38,638 nt of DNA from Nitrospira sp. UBA5698 (lineage in GTDB: Bacteria > Nitrospirota > Nitrospiria > Nitrospirales > Nitrospiraceae): assembly GCA_002420115.1 (NCBI GenBank), contig DIHK01000047.1:80000-118637 (forward strand), read 5' to 3'. Of the stretch, positions 8,703 through 16,095 are shown piece by piece. Within the stretch, counting starts at the first letter, position 1; the number at the start of each line of letters is the position of its first letter. Below the pieces are notes generated by a model. That model ran no database searches. It was not told where the DNA came from and saw nothing but the letters and a program-made list of their open reading frames with translations. A program made the position numbers and the translations under genes.

Positions 8703-10178
8703 TTATGATGAGCAGCTGACGGCCAGATGCTTGCCCCAGTTCGGCGGCGGCAACGCGTAAGACTCCATCCCCGGCTGCTCGGCGAAGGGCGTCTGGAGTA
8801 CGGTAAAAAGACGGTCTATTTCTGAGAAGTCCTTGTTCTGTGCTTTTTCAATGGCAGTCTGCGCGAGATAGTTCCTCAGCACGTACTTGGGATTCACACG
8901 ATTCATTCGATCACGCCGTTCGTCGTCGCGGTCGCCTTCCCCCCGCAATCGATCACGATAGCGCAGGGCCCAGTCGTCAAACTGCTCGCGGTTGAGAAAG
9001 TGCTCCCGCAACTTCTCATTCACCGCGCCATTCTGCGAAGAAAACGCCCCCAACTCTCGAAACACGACCGTGTAGTCCGCATGGCTGCCTTGAAGCAGCG
9101 CGAGGAAATCTCGAATCAGGTCGTCGTCCCCGGCCTGCTCGCCCACCAATCCAAATTTTCCCTTCATCTGTTTGTGGTATTCCCGATCAAACACAGACTG
9201 ATAGGTCCCAAGGCCTGCTTTCAGCGCCTCTTTTTCCGCCAAGGGAAGGAGCGCCTGAGCCAAGCAACTCAGATTCCAGAGTCCGATATAGGGCTGTTGA
9301 TTGAAGGCATAGCGGCCGTTGTGATCGGAGTGGTTGCAGATAAATCCTGCATCATAGTCATCCATAAACCCATAGGGACCATAATCCATCGTCAGACCGA
9401 GAATCGACATATTGTCGGTGTTCATCACTCCATGGGCCCAACCGACCGCTTGCCATTGCGCGATCAGCCGTGCAGTGCGCTCAACGACTTCATTGAAGAA
9501 CCGCGAGTACTTTTCGTCGACATCGCTGAGATGGGGAAAGTGTCGGTCGATCACATAGTCGGCTAACGTTTTCAGGTGCTCGTGCTGCTTTCGGTAGTAG
9601 AACACTTCGAACATTCCGAAACGCACGTGAGACGGCGCCATACGGACCAGCATCGCCCCGGTTTCCACCTGCTCACGGTACACCTTGTCGTCGCTCCCGA
9701 CGAGACAGAGCGCCTGCGTGGTGGGAATTCCGAGTCCTTGCATCGCCGCACAACAGAGATACTCACGGATCGTCGAACGCAGCACCGCCCGTCCGTCTCC
9801 ATCCCGGGAGAACGGCGTCATCCCCGCTCCCTTGAGATGGAGATCCCACCGCTGGCCCTGTTCGCTTTTTGCCTCTCCGAGAAGGATTGCGCGTCCATCG
9901 CCGAGTTGCGGGACATACACCCCGAATTGATGACCGGAATACAGCATCGCGACCGGCTCCATGCCTGATGTGAGTGCATGCCCGCCGAAAACCTCCGCGA
10001 ACTCCGGCCTAGTGAATTGCGCAGGGTCAAGATCGATCAACTCAGCGGCAGACCGATTGGCATGGATCAAACAGGGAGGCGCGCTGAACGGAGTGGGATT
10101 CAATCGGGCGTAAAAGGCCTGAGGAAGCCGAGCATAGGTATTGTCGAAGGAAAGCGTTTCAAGAGTTCGCTGGGACAT
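8703..10178 (-). CDS. selO: SelO/YdiU family protein AMPylase (pseudokinase fold)
   Basis: This protein of about 491 residues is a clear SelO (YdiU) homologue. Family members transfer AMP to Ser, Thr or Tyr of target proteins and are linked to redox-stress responses. Recognisable blocks are QLGDGRA, GAGMTPFSRDGDGRAVLRS, the catalytic-loop segment HGVMNTDNMSI and the metal-binding DYGPYGFMDDYD. The C-terminus ends VSCSS, where the Cys occupies the position of selenocysteine in animal SELENOO. I chose the ATG at 10178 because it places the family-typical start just before SFDNTYARLPQAFYARL. An in-frame GTG at 10214 would add 12 residues. The gene is divergent from the sigma-54 activator at 10402. 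Expression of the membrane protein gene downstream could be shared with selO. Confidence 0.93.
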   Translation of the reverse strand: MSQRTLETLSFDNTYARLPQAFYARLNPTPFSAPPCLIHANRSAAELIDLDPAQFTRPEFAEVFGGHALTSGMEPVAMLYSGHQFGVYVPQLGDGRAILLGEAKSEQGQRWDLHLKGAGMTPFSRDGDGRAVLRSTIREYLCCAAMQGLGIPTTQALCLVGSDDKVYREQVETGAMLVRMAPSHVRFGMFEVFYYRKQHEHLKTLADYVIDRHFPHLSDVDEKYSRFFNEVVERTARLIAQWQAVGWAHGVMNTDNMSILGLTMDYGPYGFMDDYDAGFICNHSDHNGRYAFNQQPYIGLWNLSCLAQALLPLAEKEALKAGLGTYQSVFDREYHKQMKGKFGLVGEQAGDDDLIRDFLALLQGSHADYTVVFRELGAFSSQNGAVNEKLREHFLNREQFDDWALRYRDRLRGEGDRDDERRDRMNRVNPKYVLRNYLAQTAIEKAQNKDFSEIDRLFTVLQTPFAEQPGMESYALPPPNWGKHLAVSCSS

Positions 10179-10335
10179 ATCTCTGTGTATCACGACTTTC
10201 TTGTTCTCTGCCACTCTCTATAGATCTCGGGGCATATGTTTCGATGTCATATTGCAAACTTGAGGTCCAATCGATGAGAAACCTGGGAGCCAGATCGTTT
10301 ATGAGACTCGACCAGGCTTCGTCCGCGCGCCGTGC

Positions 10336-10366
10336 TTGACTCACGAATAAGGTTCGGGATTAGAAT
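10336..10366 (+). promoter_or_regulatory. Candidate sigma-70-like promoter for the PAS-NtrC gene
   Basis: TTGACT at 10336-10341 and TAGAAT at 10361-10366 each match the -35 and -10 consensus at five of six bases. They lie about 35 bases before the ATG at 10402 in the divergent selO/activator gap. The 19-base spacer is longer than the ideal 17, so this is a weak call. Confidence 0.3.
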
Positions 10367-10401
10367 AACTTTTCCATCATTCTCTTGCCGAGGAACTCCC
10401 T

Positions 10402-11790
10402 ATGACCCAACTCACTCAAAAATCCCGTTGCGACGAGGCCGTGCTTCTCGACTGTATCGGAGACGGTGTCGTCACGATCGGTTTAGATATGAAGATACGT
10501 TACATGAACAGGGCGATGCGTGAGTTACTGGGCTATGAAGAAGGAGAACTTGTCGGTCAGCCACTGAGCTGCCACCTATTGGTTCAAGGCACCATTTGCT
10601 CAACGCAAGACTGTATTTTGGAGCGCGCTGTTCGCAATCGCGAAAAAGTGAGAAATTTTGAAACGGTCATTCAGAACAAAGACGGACGGAAGGTGCCTGT
10701 CAGCCTGAATACCGACCTCCTCCGTGACGAGCACGGCAATCTAGTCGGCATTGTTGAAACCTATCGTGACCTGAGCCAGATCAATGAACTTAAGGCGAAG
10801 CTGGAGCGACAGCGCGGGAACGAAACTCGAGGCCCGCTTGTGGCCCGCAGCAAAGCACTACAAAGCATACTCGACCTCCTGCCGCAGGTCGCCAATTCAA
10901 AAGCTACGGTACTCATCGAAGGAGAAAGCGGCACCGGGAAAGAGCTGATCGCGAGAGAAATTCACCGGCTGAGTCCCAGACGGGACCAGCCGTTCGTGGC
11001 CGTCAATTGCGCGGCGCTGGCGGAAGGGGTACTCGAAAGTGAACTGTTTGGCCACGTCAAAGGGGCGTTCACCGGGGCGATCGCCGATCGTCAAGGAAGA
11101 TTTGAAATTGCGAACAAGGGCACCATCTTCCTGGACGAGATCGCCGAGATCTCGCCAATGGCTCAAGCCAAACTGCTTCGTGTGCTGCAAGAGGAGGAGT
11201 TTGAGCGAGTCGGTGGGAATAGGACCGTCAAAATCGACGTTCGAGTCATTGCGGCCACGAACAAACACCTCGCGACCGTGGTAGAGGACGGACGGTTTCG
11301 TGAGGACCTGTACTATCGGTTGCAGGTGTTCCCGATTCGAATCCCACCCCTTCGTGATCGGAGGGAAGACCTGCTGCCCCTCATCGAACACTCGATCGCT
11401 CGGCTCAATCGAACCATGGGAAAGAATGTCCGAGATCTCGATGGTCCAGTACTCAAACTCCTCGAAGCTCACCGTTATCCAGGAAATGTCCGAGAGCTGG
11501 AGAATATTCTGGAACATGCCTGTATCCGTTGTCCGGACAACACGATCCGTGCTGAACACCTGCCTGACTATTTTGTGGCGAGCACGCCTCACAAGGATTC
11601 AGCCCTTCATCATCAAGTAGTAGGAAAACAAACCACGCTTGCCGCGCTCGAACAAGAAGCTATCGTGCAAGCCCTTGAACAAACCGGGTGGAATTACCGG
11701 TTAGCCTGCAAATCGTTAGGAGTCAGTCGCTCCACTCTCCTGAGGCGCCTGAAGGCCTATAACGTGACCCGCAAGGCTGAGTCAAAATGA
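10402..11790 (+). CDS. PAS-containing sigma-54-dependent transcriptional activator
   Basis: This 462-residue regulator has an N-terminal PAS domain (about 10-125), an AAA+ sigma-54 interaction domain (about 145-380) and a C-terminal Fis-type helix-turn-helix (about 415-455). The AAA+ part has Walker A GESGTGKE (from 174), the sigma-54 contact loop GAFTGA (221-226), Walker B IFLDEI and the sensor motif YPGNVRELEN. There is no receiver domain, so the PAS domain should be the sensory input. It carries three closely placed cysteines (C57, C66, C71; pattern C-x8-C-x4-C), which could sense redox state or bind a metal or Fe-S cluster. The ATG is preceded by GAGGA. Downstream lies an Fe-S assembly operon, but no convincing sigma-54 promoter was found before it, so the target is unclear. 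Confidence 0.93.
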   Translation: MTQLTQKSRCDEAVLLDCIGDGVVTIGLDMKIRYMNRAMRELLGYEEGELVGQPLSCHLLVQGTICSTQDCILERAVRNREKVRNFETVIQNKDGRKVPVSLNTDLLRDEHGNLVGIVETYRDLSQINELKAKLERQRGNETRGPLVARSKALQSILDLLPQVANSKATVLIEGESGTGKELIAREIHRLSPRRDQPFVAVNCAALAEGVLESELFGHVKGAFTGAIADRQGRFEIANKGTIFLDEIAEISPMAQAKLLRVLQEEEFERVGGNRTVKIDVRVIAATNKHLATVVEDGRFREDLYYRLQVFPIRIPPLRDRREDLLPLIEHSIARLNRTMGKNVRDLDGPVLKLLEAHRYPGNVRELENILEHACIRCPDNTIRAEHLPDYFVASTPHKDSALHHQVVGKQTTLAALEQEAIVQALEQTGWNYRLACKSLGVSRSTLLRRLKAYNVTRKAESK

Positions 11791-11798
11791 TCTCTACA

Positions 11799-11865
11799 GT
11801 TTCAATATGACACTCATAAGTGCTTAATTTATAAATTATTTAATCTATTGGTGTCATTATGAAAC
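11799..11865. repeat. Nested AT-rich hyphenated palindrome
   Basis: After the activator stop codon, GTTTCAATATGACAC (11799-11813) faces GTGTCATTATGAAAC (11851-11865). The two arms agree at 13 of 15 positions as inverted repeats. An inner perfect 12-base palindrome, AATTTATAAATT (11826-11837), sits almost exactly at the same centre. It could be an operator or a bidirectional terminator. The rest of the gap to 12309 holds only one weak small reading frame. Confidence 0.5.
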
Positions 11866-12060
11866 CATTCGATCTTTTCCCATATTGCCAACCTTCCGTT
11901 TAACCCCAATAAATCAACTAGTTCAGTATTCGACACCATCCGACTATTCTGGCATCCCAACTGCACTATTAGACAGATAGAACAACGTGTCATGCGAAAA
12001 ACAGGATGCCGACCGCCGGCAAGGATGATCATACTCCTAGAAGATCAGCTCGACAGAGAT

Positions 12061-12216
12061 ATGTCAGAAACCCAACAAGAACGGGAACGAGCCGATCATG
12101 AAACCATGAATCTCGATCGACTCATGGCACTCGCAGATACTGATGGACTCGTCCGCATGGGACTGGGGGTCATGGAAGCCTTTGCCAAGGTCGAAGGACG
12201 AGTCTTATGGCATTGA
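12061..12216 (+). CDS. Possible small protein, 51 residues, unknown
   Basis: An open frame from an ATG at 12061 encodes a charged, helix-prone 51-residue peptide starting MSETQQERERADHETM and ending VEGRVLWH. The frame is open further upstream to ATGs at 12025 and 11992. None of these starts has a good ribosome binding site. It lies about 90 bases before iscU, in the same direction. The amino-acid make-up looks protein-like, but I recognise no family. This is a weak call that rests on composition and position only. Confidence 0.3.
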   Translation: MSETQQERERADHETMNLDRLMALADTDGLVRMGLGVMEAFAKVEGRVLWH

Positions 12217-12309
12217 GCAGAATACGTGTCCTTGCCACCGATTATCAGCAAGGGAAGCGAGTGTCTCGCGAACCAAATTTTTATTGAATGCATGAAGGAG
12301 GGCTGATCC

Positions 12310-12717
12310 ATGGCTTACAGCGAGAAAGTCGTCGACCATTTTACGAACCCGCGCAACATGGGGAGCTTCAAGAAGGACGAGGAAGGCATCGGGACCGGAA
12401 TGGTCGGAGCTCCTGAATGTGGGGACGTCATGAAGCTCCAGATCAAGGTCCAGAACGACAGGATTGTGGATGCGAAGTTTAAGACGTTCGGTTGTGGATC
12501 GGCAATCGCGAGCTCCAGTCTGGCGACCGAATGGCTCAAAGGAAAAACGATCGACGAGGCCCAGAAGATTAAGAACACGGATATCGTGCAAGAACTCAAC
12601 CTGCCACCGGTCAAAATCCATTGCTCGGTTTTGGCGGAAGATGCCATTAAAGCGGCCTTGGCCGACTTTCAAGAAAAACGGGCGAGCGCCAGCTTGCCCG
12701 GCGCTGGAGGGATATAG
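12310..12717 (+). CDS. iscU: IscU-type iron-sulphur cluster scaffold protein
   Basis: This 135-residue protein is an IscU/NifU-N scaffold, on which nascent [2Fe-2S] and [4Fe-4S] clusters are built. The three cluster-ligand cysteines are present (C37 in ECGD, C62 in FGCGSA, C105 in HCSVLAEDA), with the exchange-promoting D39 and H104. It also has the LPPVK motif (98-102) that the HscA chaperone recognises. A strong AAGGAGG-type site precedes the ATG. It is the first gene of a compact operon with a zinc-ribbon protein, a ferredoxin, a small membrane protein and IscA. No IscS desulphurase or HscA/HscB lies in the window, so sulphur must come from elsewhere in the genome. Length is standard for the family. 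Confidence 0.95.
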   Translation: MAYSEKVVDHFTNPRNMGSFKKDEEGIGTGMVGAPECGDVMKLQIKVQNDRIVDAKFKTFGCGSAIASSSLATEWLKGKTIDEAQKIKNTDIVQELNLPPVKIHCSVLAEDAIKAALADFQEKRASASLPGAGGI

Positions 12718-12960
12718 ATGCATTGCCCTCGATGTACCGGCCTTATGCTCAGCGACGAGTTTCTCGACCTGGCAGACGAAGCAGGGCAATGCCGCTTCAC
12801 GGCTTGGCGTTGTCTGATTTGTGGTGACGTGCTCGATCCACTCATTGCGGAACATAGAAGGTCGCCCCCAGAACCAATGGTCGATCGAGCCAGGCTCCCC
12901 CACAAAGTCCATTATCTATCCGGCAGTCGCAGTGGGGGGAAAATTGTTCATCACACGTAG
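12718..12960 (+). CDS. Small zinc-ribbon protein
   Basis: This 80-residue protein starts on the base after the iscU stop codon, so the two are almost certainly co-translated. It has an N-terminal CPRC (residues 3-6) and a later CLIC (32-35), which together make a four-cysteine zinc-ribbon. The C-terminal half is basic and His-containing, without recognisable motifs. There is no signal peptide. A role tied to Fe-S assembly is suggested only by its place between the scaffold and the ferredoxin. Its ligands could bind Zn or Fe. Confidence 0.75.
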   Translation: MHCPRCTGLMLSDEFLDLADEAGQCRFTAWRCLICGDVLDPLIAEHRRSPPEPMVDRARLPHKVHYLSGSRSGGKIVHHT

Positions 12961-12980
12961 GAGTTGAGGGGGGTTGCGGT

Positions 12981-13328
12981 ATGGCACTCTTGATCACGGA
13001 TGAATGCATTTCTTGCGGGGCCTGCTTGCCGGAGTGCCCCAACGAAGCCATTTTCGAAACGCGCAGCGACGCCGAAGCCAAGGGAAACCACGTGGGCGAC
13101 GGGCAAGGTGTCGGCGACAGCATCTATGTCATTACACACGAGCGTTGTACGGAATGTGTCGGCCATTTCGATGAGCCGCAATGCGCCGCAGTCTGTCCGG
13201 TCGACAACTGCTGTATTTCTGATCCAGCCTATCCTGAATCAAAAGAGGTGCTGCTGGAACGGGCTCAGCAGCTCAATCCCGGCAAAGACATTCATCCTGA
13301 GAAGGTGTGGAGCGGCGTCCGGAACTGA
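12981..13328 (+). CDS. YfhL-like 2[4Fe-4S] ferredoxin
   Basis: This 115-residue protein is a bacterial-type ferredoxin of the YfhL/Alvin group. The first cluster motif is CISCGACLPEC (C9, C12, C15, C19) and the second is CTECVGH-x5-CAAVC followed by PVDNC. The phrase CTECVGHFDEP closely matches the YfhL family. Between the two cluster motifs it has an insertion of about 18 residues rich in Gly and Asp (after NEAIFETRS) that Escherichia coli YfhL lacks. It is in the same operon as IscU and IscA, and in many bacteria this ferredoxin is encoded near Fe-S genes. Likely a cytoplasmic one-electron carrier, perhaps donating electrons for cluster assembly. Confidence 0.9.
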   Translation: MALLITDECISCGACLPECPNEAIFETRSDAEAKGNHVGDGQGVGDSIYVITHERCTECVGHFDEPQCAAVCPVDNCCISDPAYPESKEVLLERAQQLNPGKDIHPEKVWSGVRN

Positions 13329-13348
13329 TCAGCACAGGAGATGTTCGG

Positions 13349-13582
13349 TTGAGAATATATAGGGATCACCTGATGATCACCCTCAGCAAGCGATTCGTCC
13401 AGTCGACCTCGGCAACGATACTCTTTGTCACGGTCTTTGTCCTTTTATCGCTGATCTGGCCCATCATCATTACTCTCTTTCTCGGAGTCTTTCTGCTACT
13501 CCGAGCGTGCAGCGCCGAACAGCAGCCTGCAGCCTTGTGGTTGCCCGAGGTCTGCCATGTGCCGATCGCCGTCGCCTTATGA
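13349..13582 (+). CDS. Small membrane protein, unknown
   Basis: The frame encodes a protein of about 77 residues with one or two hydrophobic helices (ILFVTVFVLLSLIWPIIITL, then FLGVFLLLRAC). I chose a TTG at 13349 because CAGGAG lies eight bases upstream; an in-frame ATG at 13373 is the alternative and would give 69 residues. The gene fits neatly between the ferredoxin and iscA in the same direction, with about 20 bases on each side, and is probably part of the operon. It might anchor one of its neighbours to the membrane, but nothing in the sequence shows this. Confidence 0.55.
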   Translation: MRIYRDHLMITLSKRFVQSTSATILFVTVFVLLSLIWPIIITLFLGVFLLLRACSAEQQPAALWLPEVCHVPIAVAL

Positions 13583-13606
13583 TTCAGACAACGGAAGGAG
13601 CCATTG

Positions 13607-13927
13607 ATGCTTACCATCTCGTTGGATGCCGAACACAAGATTCGTGAATTCACCCAACAAGAACCCGCGGCGGTCGGACTGCGGGTCTATGTGCGCGGTG
13701 GAGGCTGTCACGGCTACCAATACGGCATGGCGCTCGAATCAAAAATTGCCGAAGACGATACGGTGATCGAGCAAGGGAATATCAAGATCATCATGGATTC
13801 CCAGAGTGCTCCTTTGCTGCAAGGGGCCGAGGTTGAGTATGTGGACAGCGTGCAAGGATCAGGATTCTCGATCAAGAACCCACAAGCCAAGACGACATGC
13901 GGCTGCGGAAGTTCCTTTAGCGCCTAA
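13607..13927 (+). CDS. iscA: IscA/ErpA-type Fe-S cluster carrier (HesB family)
   Basis: This 106-residue A-type carrier has the three invariant cysteines of the family: C34 in GGGCHGYQY and C98/C100 in CGCGSSF close to the C-terminus. Such proteins receive clusters from IscU and deliver them to apo-proteins. The ATG at 13607 has AAGGAG six bases upstream; an in-frame TTG one codon earlier is less likely. It closes the operon that begins with iscU. Whether it corresponds to IscA or ErpA cannot be decided by eye. Confidence 0.93.
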   Translation: MLTISLDAEHKIREFTQQEPAAVGLRVYVRGGGCHGYQYGMALESKIAEDDTVIEQGNIKIIMDSQSAPLLQGAEVEYVDSVQGSGFSIKNPQAKTTCGCGSSFSA

Positions 13928-14055
13928 GCCATCGGCCACGAGTCGGATCATGACGACAACTAGACCGAATGGAGTGTGACCACGAAACAATCGCGCACAG
14001 CACACGATTCGTAGAATGACTGAAACCCATCACGTTCTACAAAATCATAATTGGG

Positions 14056-14169
14056 ATGAAAGCGACCCTGATGGACCTCCTTCGTTCTCGCTCGATCACC
14101 ATTCAGTATCCATATGGAAAGGAGGCACTTCCGGACAGCCGCTGTGGCATGCTCGGCTTACGTCGGTAG
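14056..14169 (+). pseudogene. Remnant resembling the N-terminus of NuoI (complex I ferredoxin subunit)
   Basis: A 37-codon frame encodes a short basic N-terminal helix followed by SITIQYPYGKEALPDSRCGM. This closely resembles the start of NuoI-type subunits, where a stretch such as VTIQYPEEK-PLP-RYRG precedes the two [4Fe-4S] motifs. The frame ends at a TAG (14167-14169) before any cluster cysteine, and the response regulator starts four bases later. The most economical reading is a truncated relic of a nuoI-like gene whose remainder was lost when the regulator was joined. A functional micropeptide cannot be excluded. Similarity was judged by eye from about 20 residues. Confidence 0.4.
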
Positions 14170-14173
14170 GATC

Positions 14174-14836
14174 ATGGAAAAGATTAAGGTCCTGATTGCA
14201 GATGACCATGGGGTGGTCCGAGAAGGACTCATGGCAATGCTCCAAGCCAACGACATCGTCGATGTCGTTGGAGAGGCGAAGCACGGAATGGAAGCCGTTG
14301 AACAAACCAAGAAGTTACTGCCGGATGTGATCCTCATGGACCTCCGCATGCCATGTATGGATGGGGTAGAAGCAACCCGCCTCATCAAACGTGAGTTTCC
14401 CCACATTGGCATCATCGCCCTCACGATGAATGAGGAGCAGCAGCACGTCTTCGACCTTGTTCGAGCGGGTGCCACAGGCTATTTGCTCAAAGATTCTGAC
14501 TCTTTGCAAATCGTCGATGCCATTCGAGCCATTGCTCGGGGAGATTCGCTTATCCATCCGTCTGTCGCCGGCAAGATCCTAGCTGAGTTTTCGTTGCTTG
14601 CCGCAGACAAGGCCCAAACGCGTTCATTGGTTGATCATGATCTGACGGAACGAGAAATTACCGTGTTACGGCTCGTGGCGAGCGGCCAGACAAACAAGGA
14701 GGTCGCCAACAGTTTAGAATTGAGCGAGAAAACCATAAAGAATCATTTGGGAAACATCTTCCATAAACTGCACGTTTACGATCGCACGCAAGCCGCCGTC
14801 CTGGCAATCCGTCGAGGTATTATCCCTCTAGGATAA
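14174..14836 (+). CDS. Orphan NarL/LuxR-family response regulator
   Basis: This protein of about 220 residues starts MEKIKVLIADDHGVVREGL. The receiver has the acidic pair, the phospho-acceptor Asp in ILMDLRMP, the conserved Thr in ALTMNE and Lys in YLLKDS. The output domain has LTEREITVLRLVASGQTNKE, a standard LuxR helix-turn-helix. The frame is open to an ATG at 14114, but the homology starts at 14174, where GGTAGGATC precedes the ATG, so I used that. No kinase is adjacent, so it is an orphan; the kinases at 867 or 25869 are possible partners by proximity only. Confidence 0.92.
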   Translation: MEKIKVLIADDHGVVREGLMAMLQANDIVDVVGEAKHGMEAVEQTKKLLPDVILMDLRMPCMDGVEATRLIKREFPHIGIIALTMNEEQQHVFDLVRAGATGYLLKDSDSLQIVDAIRAIARGDSLIHPSVAGKILAEFSLLAADKAQTRSLVDHDLTEREITVLRLVASGQTNKEVANSLELSEKTIKNHLGNIFHKLHVYDRTQAAVLAIRRGIIPLG

Positions 14837-14893
14837 CTCCGGCTTATTCCACTTGAGATCCATGCTTTGACAAGAAACCGGTCTACACGCTCT

Positions 14894-15082
14894 ATGACCA
14901 AACGCTTACAAAGGAGAGATTTGGCCATATGGGAAGTCTTGCGACCTGACGAGCATAGATACCTATTCCTCTACAAGAGTGATCCTCGATTGATTTTGAG
15001 CAAGGCTCTTCCTGATTCGCAGGACCTTGCTCTTAGTCTCTTCTCGCGGATGGGGCCAGCCCGCGTTATCAGACGCTACTGA
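14894..15082 (+). CDS. Possible small protein, unknown
   Basis: The frame from ATG 14894 codes for 62 residues, including IWEVLRPDEHRYLFLYKSDP and a C-terminal RVIRRY. An in-frame TTG at 14921 has AAGGAGA just upstream and would give 53 residues, so translation from there is plausible. It lies downstream of the response regulator in the same direction. The residue pattern looks protein-like, but I recognise no family. Confidence 0.35.
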   Translation: MTKRLQRRDLAIWEVLRPDEHRYLFLYKSDPRLILSKALPDSQDLALSLFSRMGPARVIRRY

Positions 15083-15396
15083 TCCGCTTCATTATCTCGA
15101 CTCCGCCCGTCTATTCCCGCCAGCTGTCATTCACCCAGCGTCAGTACGCGCTTGAGTCAGACAGTCGTATCAACCATCAGCAAGTGACGACTCATCCTTT
15201 CCGCCCAACAACTCCTAGCCATTGGTTCTTGCAATATTCGCACTGAAAATCGTGCCTGGAGTTCAAGTATCTCATTGTGCTTCATTTAATTTATAGATGA
15301 ATTCTCATTCTATTATCTATTTGTCTATGTTCTCAGCCATCTCATATAACGTCAGTAGGCAAAAGCATGGTTCATACAAACCAGAAGGAGGTCTCC
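15083..15396. other. Non-coding upstream region of the exported protein at 15397
   Basis: No convincing reading frame is present. The second half is markedly AT-rich compared with its surroundings and holds the TCTATTTGT-type element described separately, so it is probably the promoter region of the gene at 15397. Confidence 0.5.
15293..15325 (+). promoter_or_regulatory. Shortened variant of the ATAGAT/TCTATTTGT element
   Basis: ATAGATG at 15293 and TCTATTTGTC at 15316 resemble the two halves of the element upstream of 17114 and 24144. Here the half-sites are 23 bases apart instead of 32, about one helical turn less. It lies about 70 bases before the start of a small exported protein gene. 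Function is inferred only from recurrence and position. Confidence 0.35.
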
Positions 15397-15723
15397 ATGG
15401 GATGTCCATATGAGGCGAAAGCAAGGATTCTCTCCGTCATTGCCGGCGCACTACTGCTCGCAGTACCGAACGTGGTCGCAGCCGAAAAGCCGTCGGTGAG
15501 TGGCGGCAGTATGGAACTCAAGGCAAAACCGGCAATGCCAATGAATCTCAACGTGAAGGACCTGGACGAGGAGGTGTCGCACCTGGAAGTGGTGGATTCC
15601 AAGGGCAATGCGTATCTTCTCATTCCACTGAGGACGACCGGAGGGAACAAACCGGTCACGGCTGAGGATGGAAAGATCATCGTCGAGTATGTGCACCCCT
15701 ACTCGGGTCGACTCGGCAACTAG
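15397..15723 (+). CDS. Small exported protein, unknown
   Basis: This 108-residue protein has a signal peptide (basic start, hydrophobic SVIAGALLLAVPNVV, likely cut after VVAA, before EKPS). The mature part is about 80 residues, with the segment NVKDLDEEVSHLEVVDSKGN and a beta-rich C-terminus. No cysteine or metal-binding motif is evident in the mature part. The ATG at 15397 has AAGGAGG a few bases upstream; an in-frame ATG ten codons earlier lacks one. I recognise no family. An AT-rich regulatory element lies before it. Confidence 0.75.
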   Translation: MGCPYEAKARILSVIAGALLLAVPNVVAAEKPSVSGGSMELKAKPAMPMNLNVKDLDEEVSHLEVVDSKGNAYLLIPLRTTGGNKPVTAEDGKIIVEYVHPYSGRLGN

Positions 15724-15734
15724 ATTCAATCCAT

Positions 15735-15761
15735 AAGGAGGGGCAACGCATGGCCCTCCTT
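15735..15761 (+). promoter_or_regulatory. Hairpin that covers the ribosome binding site of a 20-codon ORF
   Basis: AAGGAGGGGC (15735-15744) can pair with GCCCTCCTT (15753-15761), leaving an eight-base loop that contains the ATG at 15750 and one bulged G. The Shine-Dalgarno sequence is therefore inside the stem. An outer pairing GATTC/GAATC may extend it. No U-run follows, so a terminator is less likely than a translational control element. Confidence 0.45.
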
Positions 15762-15812
15762 GAATCTCATGGTAACCGCCTGGTCACGGCGGTAGCCCAA
15801 AGGGGTTGGTAA
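15750..15812 (+). CDS. 20-residue small ORF, possible leader peptide
   Basis: A frame starting at ATG 15750 encodes 20 residues (MALLESHGNRL...) and stops at 15810-15812. A strong AAGGAGG site lies eight bases before the start. The stop codon abuts the ribosome binding site (AAGGGAGGA) of the DUF2934 gene at 15824. The arrangement suggests that translation of the small ORF could affect the next gene, but there is no proof that the peptide is made. Confidence 0.35.
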   Translation: MALLESHGNRLVTAVAQRGW

Positions 15813-15823
15813 GGGAGGAATGC

Positions 15824-16018
15824 ATGAAACGGGAAGATCGGAAAGAGGGCAAACCAGAGGTTAACGGAGTAGTACCGGAAAACGATGCTCTGTTGGTACA
15901 AAGAAGGATCGCCATGCGCGCGTATGAATTGTATCTTCATCGCGGTGGAGTGGATGGGCATGCCGAGGAGGATTGGCTGGAGGCTGAACGGGAGATCCTT
16001 AAGGAAGAACGCCACTAG
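15824..16018 (+). CDS. DUF2934 family small protein
   Basis: This 64-residue protein has the DUF2934 signature: RIAMRAYELYLHRGG, then EEDWLEAEREI near the C-terminus. The N-terminal third is strongly charged and probably disordered. The family occurs in many bacteria, often in plasmid- or stress-related contexts, and has no established function. The ATG at 15824 is preceded by AAGGGAGGA; a TTG six codons earlier is less likely. It is followed by the universal stress protein gene in the same direction. Confidence 0.8.
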   Translation: MKREDRKEGKPEVNGVVPENDALLVQRRIAMRAYELYLHRGGVDGHAEEDWLEAEREILKEERH

Positions 16019-16095
16019 CCAGCGGTTGATCCGAGTGCGAGCAGATCAGCCACCACAACGCTGCTAGAAACATGAAGGCTTTTCGCAAGGGGCGG

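Noticed and set aside
9000..9566. Plus-strand frame (188 codons) opposite selO
   Set aside because: selO is well supported by conserved motifs; the opposite frame is chance.
10897..11592. Minus-strand frame (231 codons) opposite the sigma-54 activator
   Set aside because: It is antisense to Walker and GAFTGA motifs and has no support of its own.
12061..12309. Possible sigma-54 promoter before iscU (TGGCAC at 12124)
   Set aside because: No TTGC follows at the required spacing.
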